NCBI RefSeq assembly: GCF_002364335.1
Contig: NZ_DEXW01000066.1
Span: forward strand, 1-64,000
Source of the DNA: Winogradskyella sp. UBA3174
Lineage (GTDB): Bacteria; Bacteroidota; Bacteroidia; Flavobacteriales; Flavobacteriaceae
Length of the DNA stretch: 64,000 nt
Reading direction: 5' to 3'
A program made the position numbers and the translations under genes. Shown one piece after another: positions 1 through 8,464 of the stretch (within the stretch, counting starts at the first letter, position 1; each line of letters opens with the position of its first letter). The notes below the pieces were generated by a model. It saw only the letters and a program-made list of their open reading frames with translations, was not told the DNA's origin and did no database searches.

Positions 1-702
1 GCTGCAGAAAACCCAGAAAAGCTGCAGGAATTAATAGATGCTTGGTTTGTAGAAGCAGAAATAAATAATGTACTTCCCTTGGATGATAGAAGTGCTGCTG
101 AAATATTAACGATAGAAAGACCATCGCAAGAACCTGCGAGAGACCGCTATATTTATTACCCTTTCGCTGCAGCGGTACCAGAAGGAAATGCTGTAAATGT
201 AAGAGGACGCTCATATAAAATATTAACCAACGTTGAAACAACAAATAAGACGTCAGGTATCTTATTTGCACATGGCTCACGATTTGGAGGACATTCTTTG
301 TTTATAAAAAACAATAAACTCTATTATGTCTATAATTTCTTAGGCATTAGCCCAGAACAAGTTTTTGAATCATCAATAACATTGACACCTGGAAAACATA
401 CCGTAGGAATGGAATTTATTAGAGAAAAAACAGGAGAGAATGGTGAATCAATTGGTTCTACTAAACTGTACATTGATGAACAATTAGTGGCAGAAGGCCC
501 CATGAGAACTCAACCTGCTAAATTCACACTATCTGGAGACGGACTTTGTGTTGGATATGACAGTGGAGACGCGGTGAGTGAATTATACCCATCACCAAGT
601 AAATTTAATAATGGCACCCTTGACTTTGTAGGTGTTACTGTTGAAGGCACACCATATGTTGACTTGGAAGCAGAAGCTAAACGTGTTATGATGAGTCAAT
701 AA
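1..702 (+). CDS. Arylsulfatase, C-terminal part (5' end outside window)
   Basis: The reading frame is open from base 1 and ends at TAA 700-702, so the first codons of the gene lie upstream. The visible ~233 residues match the C-terminal region of large arylsulfatases: a short helical stretch, then a beta-sandwich module with the typical run FAHGSRFGGHSLF, YVYNFLG, a PGKHTVGMEF strand, and LYIDEQLVAEG. The catalytic formylglycine motif is not in view. Enzymes of this family hydrolyse sulfate esters after a Cys or Ser is converted to formylglycine; two FGE-like genes occur downstream. An internal TTG at 79 is not a credible start because homology continues upstream of it. Confident as a sulfatase C-terminus; substrate unknown. 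Confidence 0.82.
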   Translation, partial: AAENPEKLQELIDAWFVEAEINNVLPLDDRSAAEILTIERPSQEPARDRYIYYPFAAAVPEGNAVNVRGRSYKILTNVETTNKTSGILFAHGSRFGGHSLFIKNNKLYYVYNFLGISPEQVFESSITLTPGKHTVGMEFIREKTGENGESIGSTKLYIDEQLVAEGPMRTQPAKFTLSGDGLCVGYDSGDAVSELYPSPSKFNNGTLDFVGVTVEGTPYVDLEAEAKRVMMSQ

Positions 703-753
703 ATAATAATTAATTGTTGGTCTTAGAAACAACTCTATTCCAACAACCTATAA

Positions 754-848
754 AATAATAGCCGATTTTGTGTCAATTTTTAGGGTTATAAACCCATTTC
801 AATTACTTTGTAAATTGAAACTAAATTGCTCAGAGGTCGGCTATTATT
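754..848 (+). repeat. Intergenic inverted-repeat element with possible three-way-junction fold
   Basis: A perfect 12-bp inverted repeat (AATAATAGCCGA at 754-765, TCGGCTATTATT at 837-848) encloses two further perfect hairpins: GGGTT/AACCC (783-787 with 791-795) and TTTCAATT/AATTGAAA (797-804 with 813-820). Together they can fold as a closed three-way junction. A short T-rich stretch follows. It could be an unusual terminator, a structured RNA leader for the gene starting at 895, or a small palindromic element. Function is not established. Confidence 0.5.
822..848 (+). repeat. Dispersed ~27-nt repeat, copy 1
   Basis: The stretch beginning TAAATTGCTCAGAGG and ending CTATTATT resembles the stretch at 1577-1603 (same ends, a few internal differences). 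Here it overlaps the right arm of the 754-848 inverted repeat. Both copies sit between genes of the sulfatase region. A shared regulatory or transposable-element end is possible. Confidence 0.4.
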
Positions 849-894
849 CTTTTAAGAACAACCATATTATAATTATTTAAAAAGCTATCAAGCT

Positions 895-1551
895 ATGAAA
901 AAGTTTATTATTTTATTATTCTTTAGTTTTTGTCTTTCCAATTTTAGTTTTTCTCAGGATGCCAATAATCCTATTGATCCAAGTCCAACCATTGGAGTTT
1001 TTAATAGAAACTACGCAGATGACTTCATGAGGACTCAGATCATAGCCAATATGACGGTCAAAGAAAAATGGTTCGTTAGGATTTCTGCGGAACAACAATT
1101 TAATTACAATTCCGAGAATCAATTTAGAAATGTTGGCCTGTTGGTTGCAAGACTATTTCAAACTAAAAACGGAAAACACAATTTTGGAGTTGGTGGTATT
1201 GTGAGTTATATAGATCCTCAAGGCATGGCAGCCGGTGTCAATATCGTTTCTACGAGTAAGGTTGGTAAATTTAAATTTATAACGCTGACGACTTTTCAAA
1301 TGGGTCATAATATATCTACCATGGAATTTGATCCAGGGATCTACTATGATTTTCCCAAAGGATGGTATTTTAGAAGTCACCCTAGAATGATATTCGATTT
1401 TGAATCTAACACAAACGAAATTCCAGTGGGTGCTGGTTTAGGTAAAATAATTAAATCCACGGGACTCGTCACAAATTTATTTTTGGAGCCACAGTATGAT
1501 TTGGCACAAAATAGGTCTATGCTTTATTTTGGAGCAAAGTTCCTTTTCTAA
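895..1551 (+). CDS. Predicted outer-membrane beta-barrel protein
   Basis: 218 residues with a Sec signal peptide (MKK, hydrophobic core, cleavage after about SFSQ at residue 20). The mature part alternates polar and aromatic residues, as in membrane strands, and ends in the C-terminal Phe (AKFLF) usual for outer-membrane barrels. No specific family recognised. It sits between the arylsulfatase end and a short FGE-like lipoprotein, so a role in envelope handling of sulfated substrates is possible but only inferred. The ATG at 895 puts the signal peptide at the very N-terminus. Confidence 0.72.
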   Translation: MKKFIILLFFSFCLSNFSFSQDANNPIDPSPTIGVFNRNYADDFMRTQIIANMTVKEKWFVRISAEQQFNYNSENQFRNVGLLVARLFQTKNGKHNFGVGGIVSYIDPQGMAAGVNIVSTSKVGKFKFITLTTFQMGHNISTMEFDPGIYYDFPKGWYFRSHPRMIFDFESNTNEIPVGAGLGKIIKSTGLVTNLFLEPQYDLAQNRSMLYFGAKFLF

Positions 1552-1576
1552 TGGCAATCTTATTTACATTTGAACA

Positions 1577-1603
1577 TAAATTGCTCCGAAGTCCACTATT
1601 ATT
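1577..1603 (+). repeat. Dispersed ~27-nt repeat, copy 2
   Basis: Begins TAAATTGCTCCGAAG and ends CTATTATT, closely resembling 822-848. No matching left arm is visible here, so this copy does not form the long closing stem seen at copy 1. Confidence 0.38.
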
Positions 1604-1632
1604 AAACAGACACATTAGCCACAGGCTGAAAA

Positions 1633-2262
1633 ATGAAAACAAACTTAAATATTTACAATTTATCTAGCATCACTATTAATTTGAATAGTTGGACATATTT
1701 TTTTCTTTTTTTTATCTTTTTTACCTCTTGCAATAAAAATAAAATTGCTTTACAAGCCGTTTCTTACACTCAATTCGAATTATTTGTTAATGAGACAGGG
1801 TATATAACAGATGCTGAAAAATATGGATGGTCTATAGTCCAATTAGATGTTTATAATTACACAACATCAGAAAATGCGACTTGGAAAATACCTGATGGTA
1901 TCAATAAAGTATCTTCTGGAGCACTTCCAGTGACACAAGTAAGTTACAACGACGCCTTAGCCTATTGTGAATGGGCAAAAAAGAGACTTCCTACCTATGA
2001 TGAATATTGGGACATCGTAAAGAATGATAAGCGTATTATTATATCAAATAATAAATTCCCAATTTCTGAAATAGACACCGTAAATATAGTAGGTAATGTA
2101 TGGGACATTACAAAAAATAAAAATAATGAGCGCATAAGACTTGCCGGTGGCTCGCTATTTTGTTCCGAAAAAACCTGTCACGGAACTATTAAAGAAAGAG
2201 AACTATTTGTTGATAAAGAAACCGGAAATATAAATATTGGGTTTTCTATTATGGACTTATAA
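1633..2262 (+). CDS. Short FGE-sulfatase-domain (SUMF1-like) lipoprotein
   Basis: 209 residues; lipobox FFTSC puts the lipidated Cys at residue 33. The rest matches the formylglycine-generating-enzyme fold: QFELFVNETGYITDAEKYG, then LPVTQVSYNDALAYCEWAKK, KRLPTYDEYW, GNVWDI, and near the C-terminus GGSLFCSEKTC. The last has Cys177 and Cys182 in the CX4C spacing of the FGE catalytic copper-binding pair. The first FGE strand block (MxxIPGGxFxMG) is missing and the protein is much shorter than the ~290-400 usual, so activity is uncertain. It may be a specialised maturase or a cofactor-less homologue. Its companion is the full-size paralogue at 22016-23254. Confidence 0.75.
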   Translation: MKTNLNIYNLSSITINLNSWTYFFLFFIFFTSCNKNKIALQAVSYTQFELFVNETGYITDAEKYGWSIVQLDVYNYTTSENATWKIPDGINKVSSGALPVTQVSYNDALAYCEWAKKRLPTYDEYWDIVKNDKRIIISNNKFPISEIDTVNIVGNVWDITKNKNNERIRLAGGSLFCSEKTCHGTIKERELFVDKETGNINIGFSIMDL

Positions 2263-2286
2263 CCAACTTAAAAAAACAATCATATT

Positions 2287-3105
2287 ATGATAAACAAAAT
2301 AACTTTAAGAACATGTATCGCACTGTTTTGTATAGGTCTTAGTCTAAATACTCAGGCACAAGATGAAACTGAAACACAAGGTACTTCAGCTGAAGATTTA
2401 GCAAAACAACTTGCAAATCCAGTAGCATCTTTAATTAGCGTACCGTTTCAAAATAATTTTGACTTTAATGTTGGTCCTCTTGAAGGCTTTAGATATACAT
2501 TAAATATTCAGCCGGTTATTCCTGTATCTATAAATGAGAAATGGAATATGATTAGTAGAACTATTATTCCTGTTATTTCTCAGAGTGATGTGACTGGAGT
2601 TGGTAATAATGAAACTGGACTTGGCGATATTGCTCAAAGTATTTTCTTTTCTCCAAAAGAAGTAAAAAACGGACTTGTTTGGGGAGTTGGACCAGTGTTA
2701 TTGTTACCTACCGCCACGGATAATGCATTGGGAGTGAATAAATGGGGAGCTGGACCAAATGCTTTAATTTTAAAATTACAAGGCCAATGGACTTATGGTG
2801 CTTTAGTAAATCATATTTGGTCCTATGCTGGCAGTGGGCTCAATGATGTTGATGCTTCATTCTTTCAGCCTTTTGCAACGTATGCGACAAAAACAGGAGC
2901 TTCTTTTACAATAGCCTCTGAAAATACACAAGATTGGAATAATGATTTGTTTGGTGGCTTTACTGGTATCTATTATGCTAAAGTAGTGACATTTGGAAAA
3001 CAACTGTTACAGTTAGGTGGTGGTCCAAAAGTTTACTACGGAAATAATCAATTTAATCCAGATTGGGGAATTCGAGCAAACGTAATTTTATTGTTTCCGA
3101 AGTAG
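2287..3105 (+). CDS. MetA-pathway-type outer-membrane transporter
   Basis: 272 residues with a signal peptide ending near TQAQ (residue 25). Features of the 'transporter / MetA pathway of phenol degradation' barrel family: FNVGPLEGFRYTLNIQPVIP, a conserved GLGDIAQSIFFSP block, GPVLLLPTATDNALG, and a beta-rich C-terminus. These proteins are putative outer-membrane channels annotated across Bacteroidota and Proteobacteria with no settled substrate. It starts 24 bp after the short FGE gene, so the two are probably co-transcribed. A second member of the family is at 13333-14262. Confidence 0.75.
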   Translation: MINKITLRTCIALFCIGLSLNTQAQDETETQGTSAEDLAKQLANPVASLISVPFQNNFDFNVGPLEGFRYTLNIQPVIPVSINEKWNMISRTIIPVISQSDVTGVGNNETGLGDIAQSIFFSPKEVKNGLVWGVGPVLLLPTATDNALGVNKWGAGPNALILKLQGQWTYGALVNHIWSYAGSGLNDVDASFFQPFATYATKTGASFTIASENTQDWNNDLFGGFTGIYYAKVVTFGKQLLQLGGGPKVYYGNNQFNPDWGIRANVILLFPK

Positions 3106-3289
3106 ATAAAACTATTACCGTATATATTATTAGTTCTCATTATATACAAAAATTGCTGCGCCAATTCTCTGTATTAGTTTAGTAAATTAACCGCTTAATC
3201 GCGTTGCCATTCATGCAGATAACAAACATAAATAAGAGCGCTCAACATAGGTTAGATTACACGAACAAAACCTTTACAATACTGAAATA

Positions 3290-3730
3290 ATGATTATAAA
3301 AATAATAGTTATAGGAGCCGTTATTATTGCCTTTAATTTGTTGATACAAGGGTTGGGTAATGTGTTTTGGCTTCGAAAAGTTGCAAGGATAACCAAAAAT
3401 GAAAATGACATTACAAATAATAAAATTCTTAGAATTTTATTATTTTCATTTTTGCTTTTCACATTAATACATACCTTCCATTCACTAGTTTGGGCATTTT
3501 GTTATTATATAATCCCTGAAACTGCGAGTCAGTTTTCTAGCTTATCTGAAGCGGTATATTTTTCTATGGTAACCTTTACAACTTTGGGTTATGGAGATAT
3601 ATCATTGACTTCAGAATGGAGATTACTATCTGGATTAGAAGCCATCAATGGTATTATGCTAATTGGGTGGTCTACAGCAATGATGTTTTCATTAATTCAA
3701 AACATCTATAAAAAAATAAATGATAATTAA
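3290..3730 (+). CDS. Two-TM potassium-channel-like protein (Ion_trans_2)
   Basis: 146 residues. A membrane segment near residues 3-22 precedes a core of TM helix (about 48-72), pore helix, selectivity filter TLGYGD (98-103) and a last TM helix (about 118-137). This is the minimal K+-channel pore architecture; no cytoplasmic RCK/TrkA domain is present. Its TAA overlaps the next ATG by one base (TAATG at 3728-3732), which strongly suggests translational coupling with the HlyD-type adaptor gene. This coupling of an ion pore with an efflux set is unusual. Confidence 0.8.
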   Translation: MIIKIIVIGAVIIAFNLLIQGLGNVFWLRKVARITKNENDITNNKILRILLFSFLLFTLIHTFHSLVWAFCYYIIPETASQFSSLSEAVYFSMVTFTTLGYGDISLTSEWRLLSGLEAINGIMLIGWSTAMMFSLIQNIYKKINDN

Positions 3731-4815
3731 TGAGTAAATCAAAAAGCAAGAAAAAAAGTTCTGTAAAGAAGTTGAGTTTTCTAACTCTGATTTTTACATT
3801 TTTAATTTTTATTTGGTATATCGCTTCTGACAGAGTGACACCTAACACAGACCAAGCAAGAGTAAAAGGCTTAGTACTCTCGGTCGCTCCGATGGTTAAT
3901 GGATATGTTACAAAGGTAAATGTAGGGTTGCATTCCGAAGTAAAAAAAGGAGACACCCTATTTATGATTGACAGAAAACCGTATGAGATTGCTGTAGCGA
4001 TTGCCGAAACCAATCTTGAAAAAGTTTCACAATCTATTAGTGCAGGAATATCTTCAATAAAAGCAGCCACAGCAAGAGTAAGCAAAGCTAAAGTTAGTTT
4101 AGATAGAGCCACCAAAAATTGGGAACGTACACAAAGAGTTATTTCTCAAAACGAAGGTGCACTATCGGAAGCGGATAAGGACCGTTCTGAGGCATCTTAT
4201 TTAAATGCTATTGAACAAGTAGCATCGACAGAAGCTGGGGTAGAAAAACAACTGGCAGCATTAGGACCAACAGATCAAAACAACCCAAATACGAAAGCAG
4301 TTGTAAGCCAATTAGAAAAAGCAGAATGGGACTTGGCACATACCGCTATTGTGGCACCATCAGACGGAATTATTGAAAGTTTTAATGTAGAGGTTGGATA
4401 TTTTGCTGGAGCTGGAAGGGCTATGGTGACTTTAATTTCTAACAATACGATCTGGATTCAAGCCAATTTAAAAGAAAATAATATATCCAATATTCAAATT
4501 GATAACGAAGTTGATGTGATTTTTGATATTGATCCCGGTGAAATATATAAAGGTAAAATAAAAAGTATTTCTTATGGTGTAAGTACCGACAGAACCAATG
4601 CTGGTGGCCTACCTAGAATTAGTACGGCACAAGGATGGCTAAGAGACCCACAGCGTTTCCCTGTTATTATTGAAATAGAAGACCCAGAAATTAAGCAGAA
4701 ACTACGACAAGGAAGTCAAGCTGAAATAGTAGTTTATACTGGAAACAATTGGTTGCTTAACTCTTTGGCAAGTACACGCATATATATAATCTCCAAGTTA
4801 TCATATGTTAGATAA
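3730..4815 (+). CDS. HlyD/EmrA-family membrane fusion protein
   Basis: 361 residues. One N-terminal membrane anchor (about 17-33), then a lipoyl/barrel-sandwich half (VAPMVNGYVTKVNVG), a coiled-coil hairpin (about 95-185), the second half-motif IVAPSDGIIESFNVEVG, and a C-terminal beta-barrel region. It would link the inner-membrane DUF2955 protein to the TolC-type outer-membrane channel encoded downstream. Its start overlaps the previous stop by 1 nt and its end overlaps the next gene by 11 nt, so it belongs to a tight operon. Substrate unknown; aromatic acids are one guess by analogy with AaeAB-like systems. Confidence 0.87.
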   Translation: MSKSKSKKKSSVKKLSFLTLIFTFLIFIWYIASDRVTPNTDQARVKGLVLSVAPMVNGYVTKVNVGLHSEVKKGDTLFMIDRKPYEIAVAIAETNLEKVSQSISAGISSIKAATARVSKAKVSLDRATKNWERTQRVISQNEGALSEADKDRSEASYLNAIEQVASTEAGVEKQLAALGPTDQNNPNTKAVVSQLEKAEWDLAHTAIVAPSDGIIESFNVEVGYFAGAGRAMVTLISNNTIWIQANLKENNISNIQIDNEVDVIFDIDPGEIYKGKIKSISYGVSTDRTNAGGLPRISTAQGWLRDPQRFPVIIEIEDPEIKQKLRQGSQAEIVVYTGNNWLLNSLASTRIYIISKLSYVR

Positions 4816-5833
4816 AGCAAAGGGATTTTACTGGGGCTTAAAAGCCGATATACCAATTTTGCGTTGTGTGTTTGGAGTAACCTTAGCGCTTATTGTCTCT
4901 ACAACATTAGGCTATTTAGTGCCGCATATAACTGCCATTTTTGCATTGATGTTTTTAGAACCCAATAAAAAACCATTAGGTTTAAAAACTGAAATTGGGA
5001 TTGTGCTAGGGCTTTCTTTTTTAGGATATTTTGGTGTAATAGTTGGTCAATATCTTATTGACTATCCATTAGTATTGCTACCCATTTTAAGTTTGGTTAT
5101 TTATTGGTCATTCAGATTTATAAAAATACCCGAACCTATACGCTTACTATTTTTAATACTAGCCGTATTAATACCATTCATAAGCCTGAAAGCTAATATA
5201 TTGGGAAGTATAGTTTTAACAGCACTCCTTCTTAATTTGATTATTGCATTGGTGGTGATCCGCATCGCATTTTTTATATTCCCTTTAACAACACAAGAAG
5301 ATATAATTATAGAAAAGAAAAAGCCAAAAGCATATAAAAACATGAACCTGAATAAATTGGCTTTTAATGGTTTATTGGTAGTATTTCCTATCGTTTTTGT
5401 ATTCTACTTATTCAATTCTAGTATTGCCTTACTAACATTAGTTTTTACAGTATTATTAAGTTTCGATCCTTTTATTTATCAATCTAAAAAAGGAGGTGCA
5501 TTACTATTTGCAAATGTTCTTGGAGGACTAATAGGGGTTTTAGCCTATAATATTCTAGTCATTGCTCCTAATTACGAGCTATATATATTTTTAGTCGTAA
5601 GTATCGCTTTTTATTTTGTGATAAATTTATATTCAGGTAAAAAAATAGCGCCCATCTTTAAACTTAGCTTTAATACGTTTTTTGTGGTGATGGGTACGGT
5701 AGCGACATCTTCAGATGAAGCAGGGAATACAATCTGGGAACGTTTAATACAAATAGGACTAGCTATCATATATGTTATTATAGCTTTTAAAATTGCCAAT
5801 ACATTTAATAATCCAAAACTATTGAATGAATAA
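4805..5833 (+). CDS. DUF2955-family inner-membrane efflux protein (FUSC-like)
   Basis: 342 residues, with about ten hydrophobic helices in two clusters separated by a charged linker near residues 160-175 (EKKKPKAYK). It fits the DUF2955 family, relatives of the fusaric-acid/aromatic-acid exporters that pair with HlyD proteins. Overlaps the HlyD gene by 11 nt and the following TolC gene by 8 nt, supporting a three-part efflux complex. The family assignment rests on topology, context and the PHITAIFALMF-like N-terminal segment rather than on a catalytic motif. Confidence 0.72.
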   Translation: MLDKAKGFYWGLKADIPILRCVFGVTLALIVSTTLGYLVPHITAIFALMFLEPNKKPLGLKTEIGIVLGLSFLGYFGVIVGQYLIDYPLVLLPILSLVIYWSFRFIKIPEPIRLLFLILAVLIPFISLKANILGSIVLTALLLNLIIALVVIRIAFFIFPLTTQEDIIIEKKKPKAYKNMNLNKLAFNGLLVVFPIVFVFYLFNSSIALLTLVFTVLLSFDPFIYQSKKGGALLFANVLGGLIGVLAYNILVIAPNYELYIFLVVSIAFYFVINLYSGKKIAPIFKLSFNTFFVVMGTVATSSDEAGNTIWERLIQIGLAIIYVIIAFKIANTFNNPKLLNE

Positions 5834-7193
5834 AAAATATCTAAAATACGGTTTGATTATTACTTTTTTTATAGGGCTTTTATCCTGTCAAATTCAAAAA
5901 GACTATTTGGCTCCTCAACTAGAAGAAGTTTCAAATTATAGAAATAACACCACTATTGATAGTACAAACTTCGCGAATCTCTCTTGGTGGGAAATTTTTA
6001 ATGATAGTACACTAGTTTCTTTAGTCGAAGAAGGACTCAATAACAATCTTACACTAAAAAACACGGTCAGTTTAATAAAACAATCGCAGCTTCAATTAGA
6101 AATTGCAAGATCTCAATTATACCCTAGTGTAAACTATGGTGTTGGAGGCGATATTAGTCAAAATTCTCTGGCATCTGCAACAACTCAAAATGTTACTGCA
6201 GCAGCAAACGTGTCTTATACATTAGATGTGTGGGGAAGGATTAAAAATCAAAACGAAGCTGCATTACAGGCGTATTTAGCAACAGAAATGGCACGCAACC
6301 AGGTACAAGCCACGTTGATTTCGCAAATAGCAACCATTTATTTTACTTTGAGAGATGTAGATAATAAGATTATTGTTGCCGAAAACACGATCAAATCATT
6401 GACCGATTTTAAAGATGTTATTGAAGCGAGATATAATGGTGGTTTTATTTCTAAAGTAGACGTAAACCAAGTTACGATTAATCTAAAAGATGCCGAAGTT
6501 ACCTTACAAGCGCTATTCCGGTCTAGAGGACAACTAGAGAATACTTTGAGTACCGTTTTAGGATCTACACCAAAATCAATTCCAAGAGGATTACCATTAC
6601 AAGAACAGGTGTTTCCTTCGGAATTACCAACTGGTGTCCCTGTTAGTTTATTAAAACGAAGACCTTCGATACTAATTTCAGAGAGAAGGCTAAAAGCCCA
6701 ATTGGCAGTTATCAGTGCTACCGAAGCACTGCGCTATCCAGATTTTACATTGTCATTAGATGTAGGATCTCAAATTACTGACCCTAGCCTATTTTTTAGC
6801 AGATTAGCAGCTAATCTAGTAGGACCTATTTTTAACAATAACCGTATTAAGAATTCCATTAAAATAGAAGAAGAACGGTTTAATCAACTTGTTGTTGAAT
6901 ATGAACAATCGTATTTATTGGCCTTTCAAGAAGTAGAAGATGCATTAATTGCAATAGATACCTACCAAAAAGAATTCATAATTAGAGGAGAACAATTAGA
7001 ACTTTCGCAAGAGGCTTTAAATTTATCCTGGGTACGTTATAACGAAGGAGTGACTTCTTTCTTAGAATTTATTAATTTACAAACCTCATTATTTAGTGCA
7101 CAACTAAATGCATCTGAAAGTTATAAATTACGTCTGCAATCTATCGTTAAACTATACTTAGCCTTAGGAGGCGGATGGGAAAATCAAAACTAA
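5826..7193 (+). CDS. TolC/NodT-family outer-membrane efflux lipoprotein
   Basis: 455 residues with lipobox GLLSC (Cys21). Two related outer-membrane-efflux repeats are visible: the first around NLTLKNTVSLIKQSQLQLE and SYTLDVWGR, the second around LLKRRPSILISERRLKA and the helical stretch ending in LRLQSIVKLYLALGGGW. The SYTLDVWGR and ALGGGW signatures are typical of NodT-type RND/HlyD partners. It closes the HlyD-DUF2955-TolC set; the start overlaps the preceding gene by 8 nt. Confidence 0.9.
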   Translation: MNKKYLKYGLIITFFIGLLSCQIQKDYLAPQLEEVSNYRNNTTIDSTNFANLSWWEIFNDSTLVSLVEEGLNNNLTLKNTVSLIKQSQLQLEIARSQLYPSVNYGVGGDISQNSLASATTQNVTAAANVSYTLDVWGRIKNQNEAALQAYLATEMARNQVQATLISQIATIYFTLRDVDNKIIVAENTIKSLTDFKDVIEARYNGGFISKVDVNQVTINLKDAEVTLQALFRSRGQLENTLSTVLGSTPKSIPRGLPLQEQVFPSELPTGVPVSLLKRRPSILISERRLKAQLAVISATEALRYPDFTLSLDVGSQITDPSLFFSRLAANLVGPIFNNNRIKNSIKIEEERFNQLVVEYEQSYLLAFQEVEDALIAIDTYQKEFIIRGEQLELSQEALNLSWVRYNEGVTSFLEFINLQTSLFSAQLNASESYKLRLQSIVKLYLALGGGWENQN

Positions 7194-7211
7194 ATTTAAA
7201 AACCAAAATCA

Positions 7212-8255
7212 ATGAAAAGCACAACCAACATTACATCATTTATTAGACTCGCAGTCTTAGTAGGGCTAATTCTATGGGCATCATTTATTGTTAAACCCTT
7301 TATAGGTGCACTAGCTTGGGGAATTATTTTAGCTGTTGCTATCTATCCGTTTTATGAAAAATTAATTACGAAAGCCGGTACAAAACGGAAAAAATTAGTG
7401 TCTATAATTTTCACCTTAGTTACAGTTACATTATTAGCTATTCCAACCTACTCTATCTTTAGTTCAGTATTGGATAGTACAACAACAACAATACAACAAT
7501 TAAAAGAAGGTACATTGCAAATTTCTGCTCCTACAGAAAACGTAAAGGATTGGCCAATGGGAGAAAAAATATATTCAAATTGGGAAAATGCTTCTAAAGA
7601 TGTGAAAGAATACGCACTTACTAATAAAGAATTTATTCTTGAAAAAGGAAAAGAGGTTTTTGGCAGCTTCTTAGGGCTTATGGGCACATTAGTGGGCTTT
7701 ATCTTCTCTTTAATTATAGCAATAGTCTTTATGTATAATGCAGATGGAGGTCATAATACTTCCATCAAATTTGCAAATAAACTCATTGGAAAAGAGGGAG
7801 AAGATGTCGTTATTATGTCTCGTAATACTATTAGAAGTGTCGTAAAAGGAATTTTATTAGTAGCCATTATCCAAACCATATTAAGTTTTATTGGTTTTAA
7901 ATTAATTGGTATACCAGCTGCAGGACTTTTTACAATGCTCGTTTTAGTTGCTGCTATTGTTCAACTACCAGTAACCTTAGTGGTACTTCCTGCTATTGCA
8001 TTGGTGTTTTCAATTACAGATAATACAACGCATGCCATCATATTTACTGTATACATAATAATAGTATCATTATTAGATAATTTTTTAAAACCTATATTAT
8101 TATCAAAAGGACTACAAACGCCAACCATAATTATCTTTATTGGAGCTATTGGAGGTGTATTACTTCACGGAATTATAGGATTATTTGTGGGCACCGTTGT
8201 TTTGGCATTGGCGCATCGATTCTATTTACGTTGGGTGAATTTATCGGAAGATTGA
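7212..8255 (+). CDS. AI-2E family transporter (PerM-like)
   Basis: 347 residues. Two N-terminal TM helices, a hydrophilic region (about 100-145), then helix pairs including the family-typical stretch GLFVGTVVLALAHRF near the C-terminus. Members are often annotated as autoinducer-2 exporters, but several are Na+/H+ antiporters or have unknown substrates. It lies 18 bp after the TolC gene, so it is the last member of the ion channel/efflux operon. An ion-exchange role would suit the upstream K+-channel-like gene, but this is inference. Confidence 0.85.
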   Translation: MKSTTNITSFIRLAVLVGLILWASFIVKPFIGALAWGIILAVAIYPFYEKLITKAGTKRKKLVSIIFTLVTVTLLAIPTYSIFSSVLDSTTTTIQQLKEGTLQISAPTENVKDWPMGEKIYSNWENASKDVKEYALTNKEFILEKGKEVFGSFLGLMGTLVGFIFSLIIAIVFMYNADGGHNTSIKFANKLIGKEGEDVVIMSRNTIRSVVKGILLVAIIQTILSFIGFKLIGIPAAGLFTMLVLVAAIVQLPVTLVVLPAIALVFSITDNTTHAIIFTVYIIIVSLLDNFLKPILLSKGLQTPTIIIFIGAIGGVLLHGIIGLFVGTVVLALAHRFYLRWVNLSED

Positions 8256-8257
8256 AC

Positions 8258-8324
8258 AATAGCGATCATTAAAGTAACATTAAAAAAACAATCACAGGGT
8301 AAAACCTAATGAAGGTTCGCTATT
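8258..8324 (+). repeat. Intergenic inverted repeat downstream of the AI-2E gene
   Basis: AATAGCGA (8258-8265) pairs perfectly with TCGCTATT (8317-8324) around a 51-nt interior that contains a weak AGGGT/ACCT hairpin. A T-rich run (TTTATTTT) follows. The layout resembles the 754-848 element with a different stem sequence. It could act as a long-loop terminator for the efflux operon. Beyond it, 8325-8464 shows no gene. Confidence 0.35.
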
Positions 8325-8464
8325 TTATTTTAATTATATTACTCTGTGTTAATTGTTTATCTTACATTAGAAATGCAACAATTATTAATTCAAACTAAAT
8401 TCAATACTAAACCTTCTAAAGACTTAGTCATCTTAATTTTATTTTATTTTTAAACTTTACAACC

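Noticed and set aside
3672..4115. 147-codon minus-strand ORF
   Set aside because: Antisense to the well-supported HlyD gene and spans its overlap with the channel gene.
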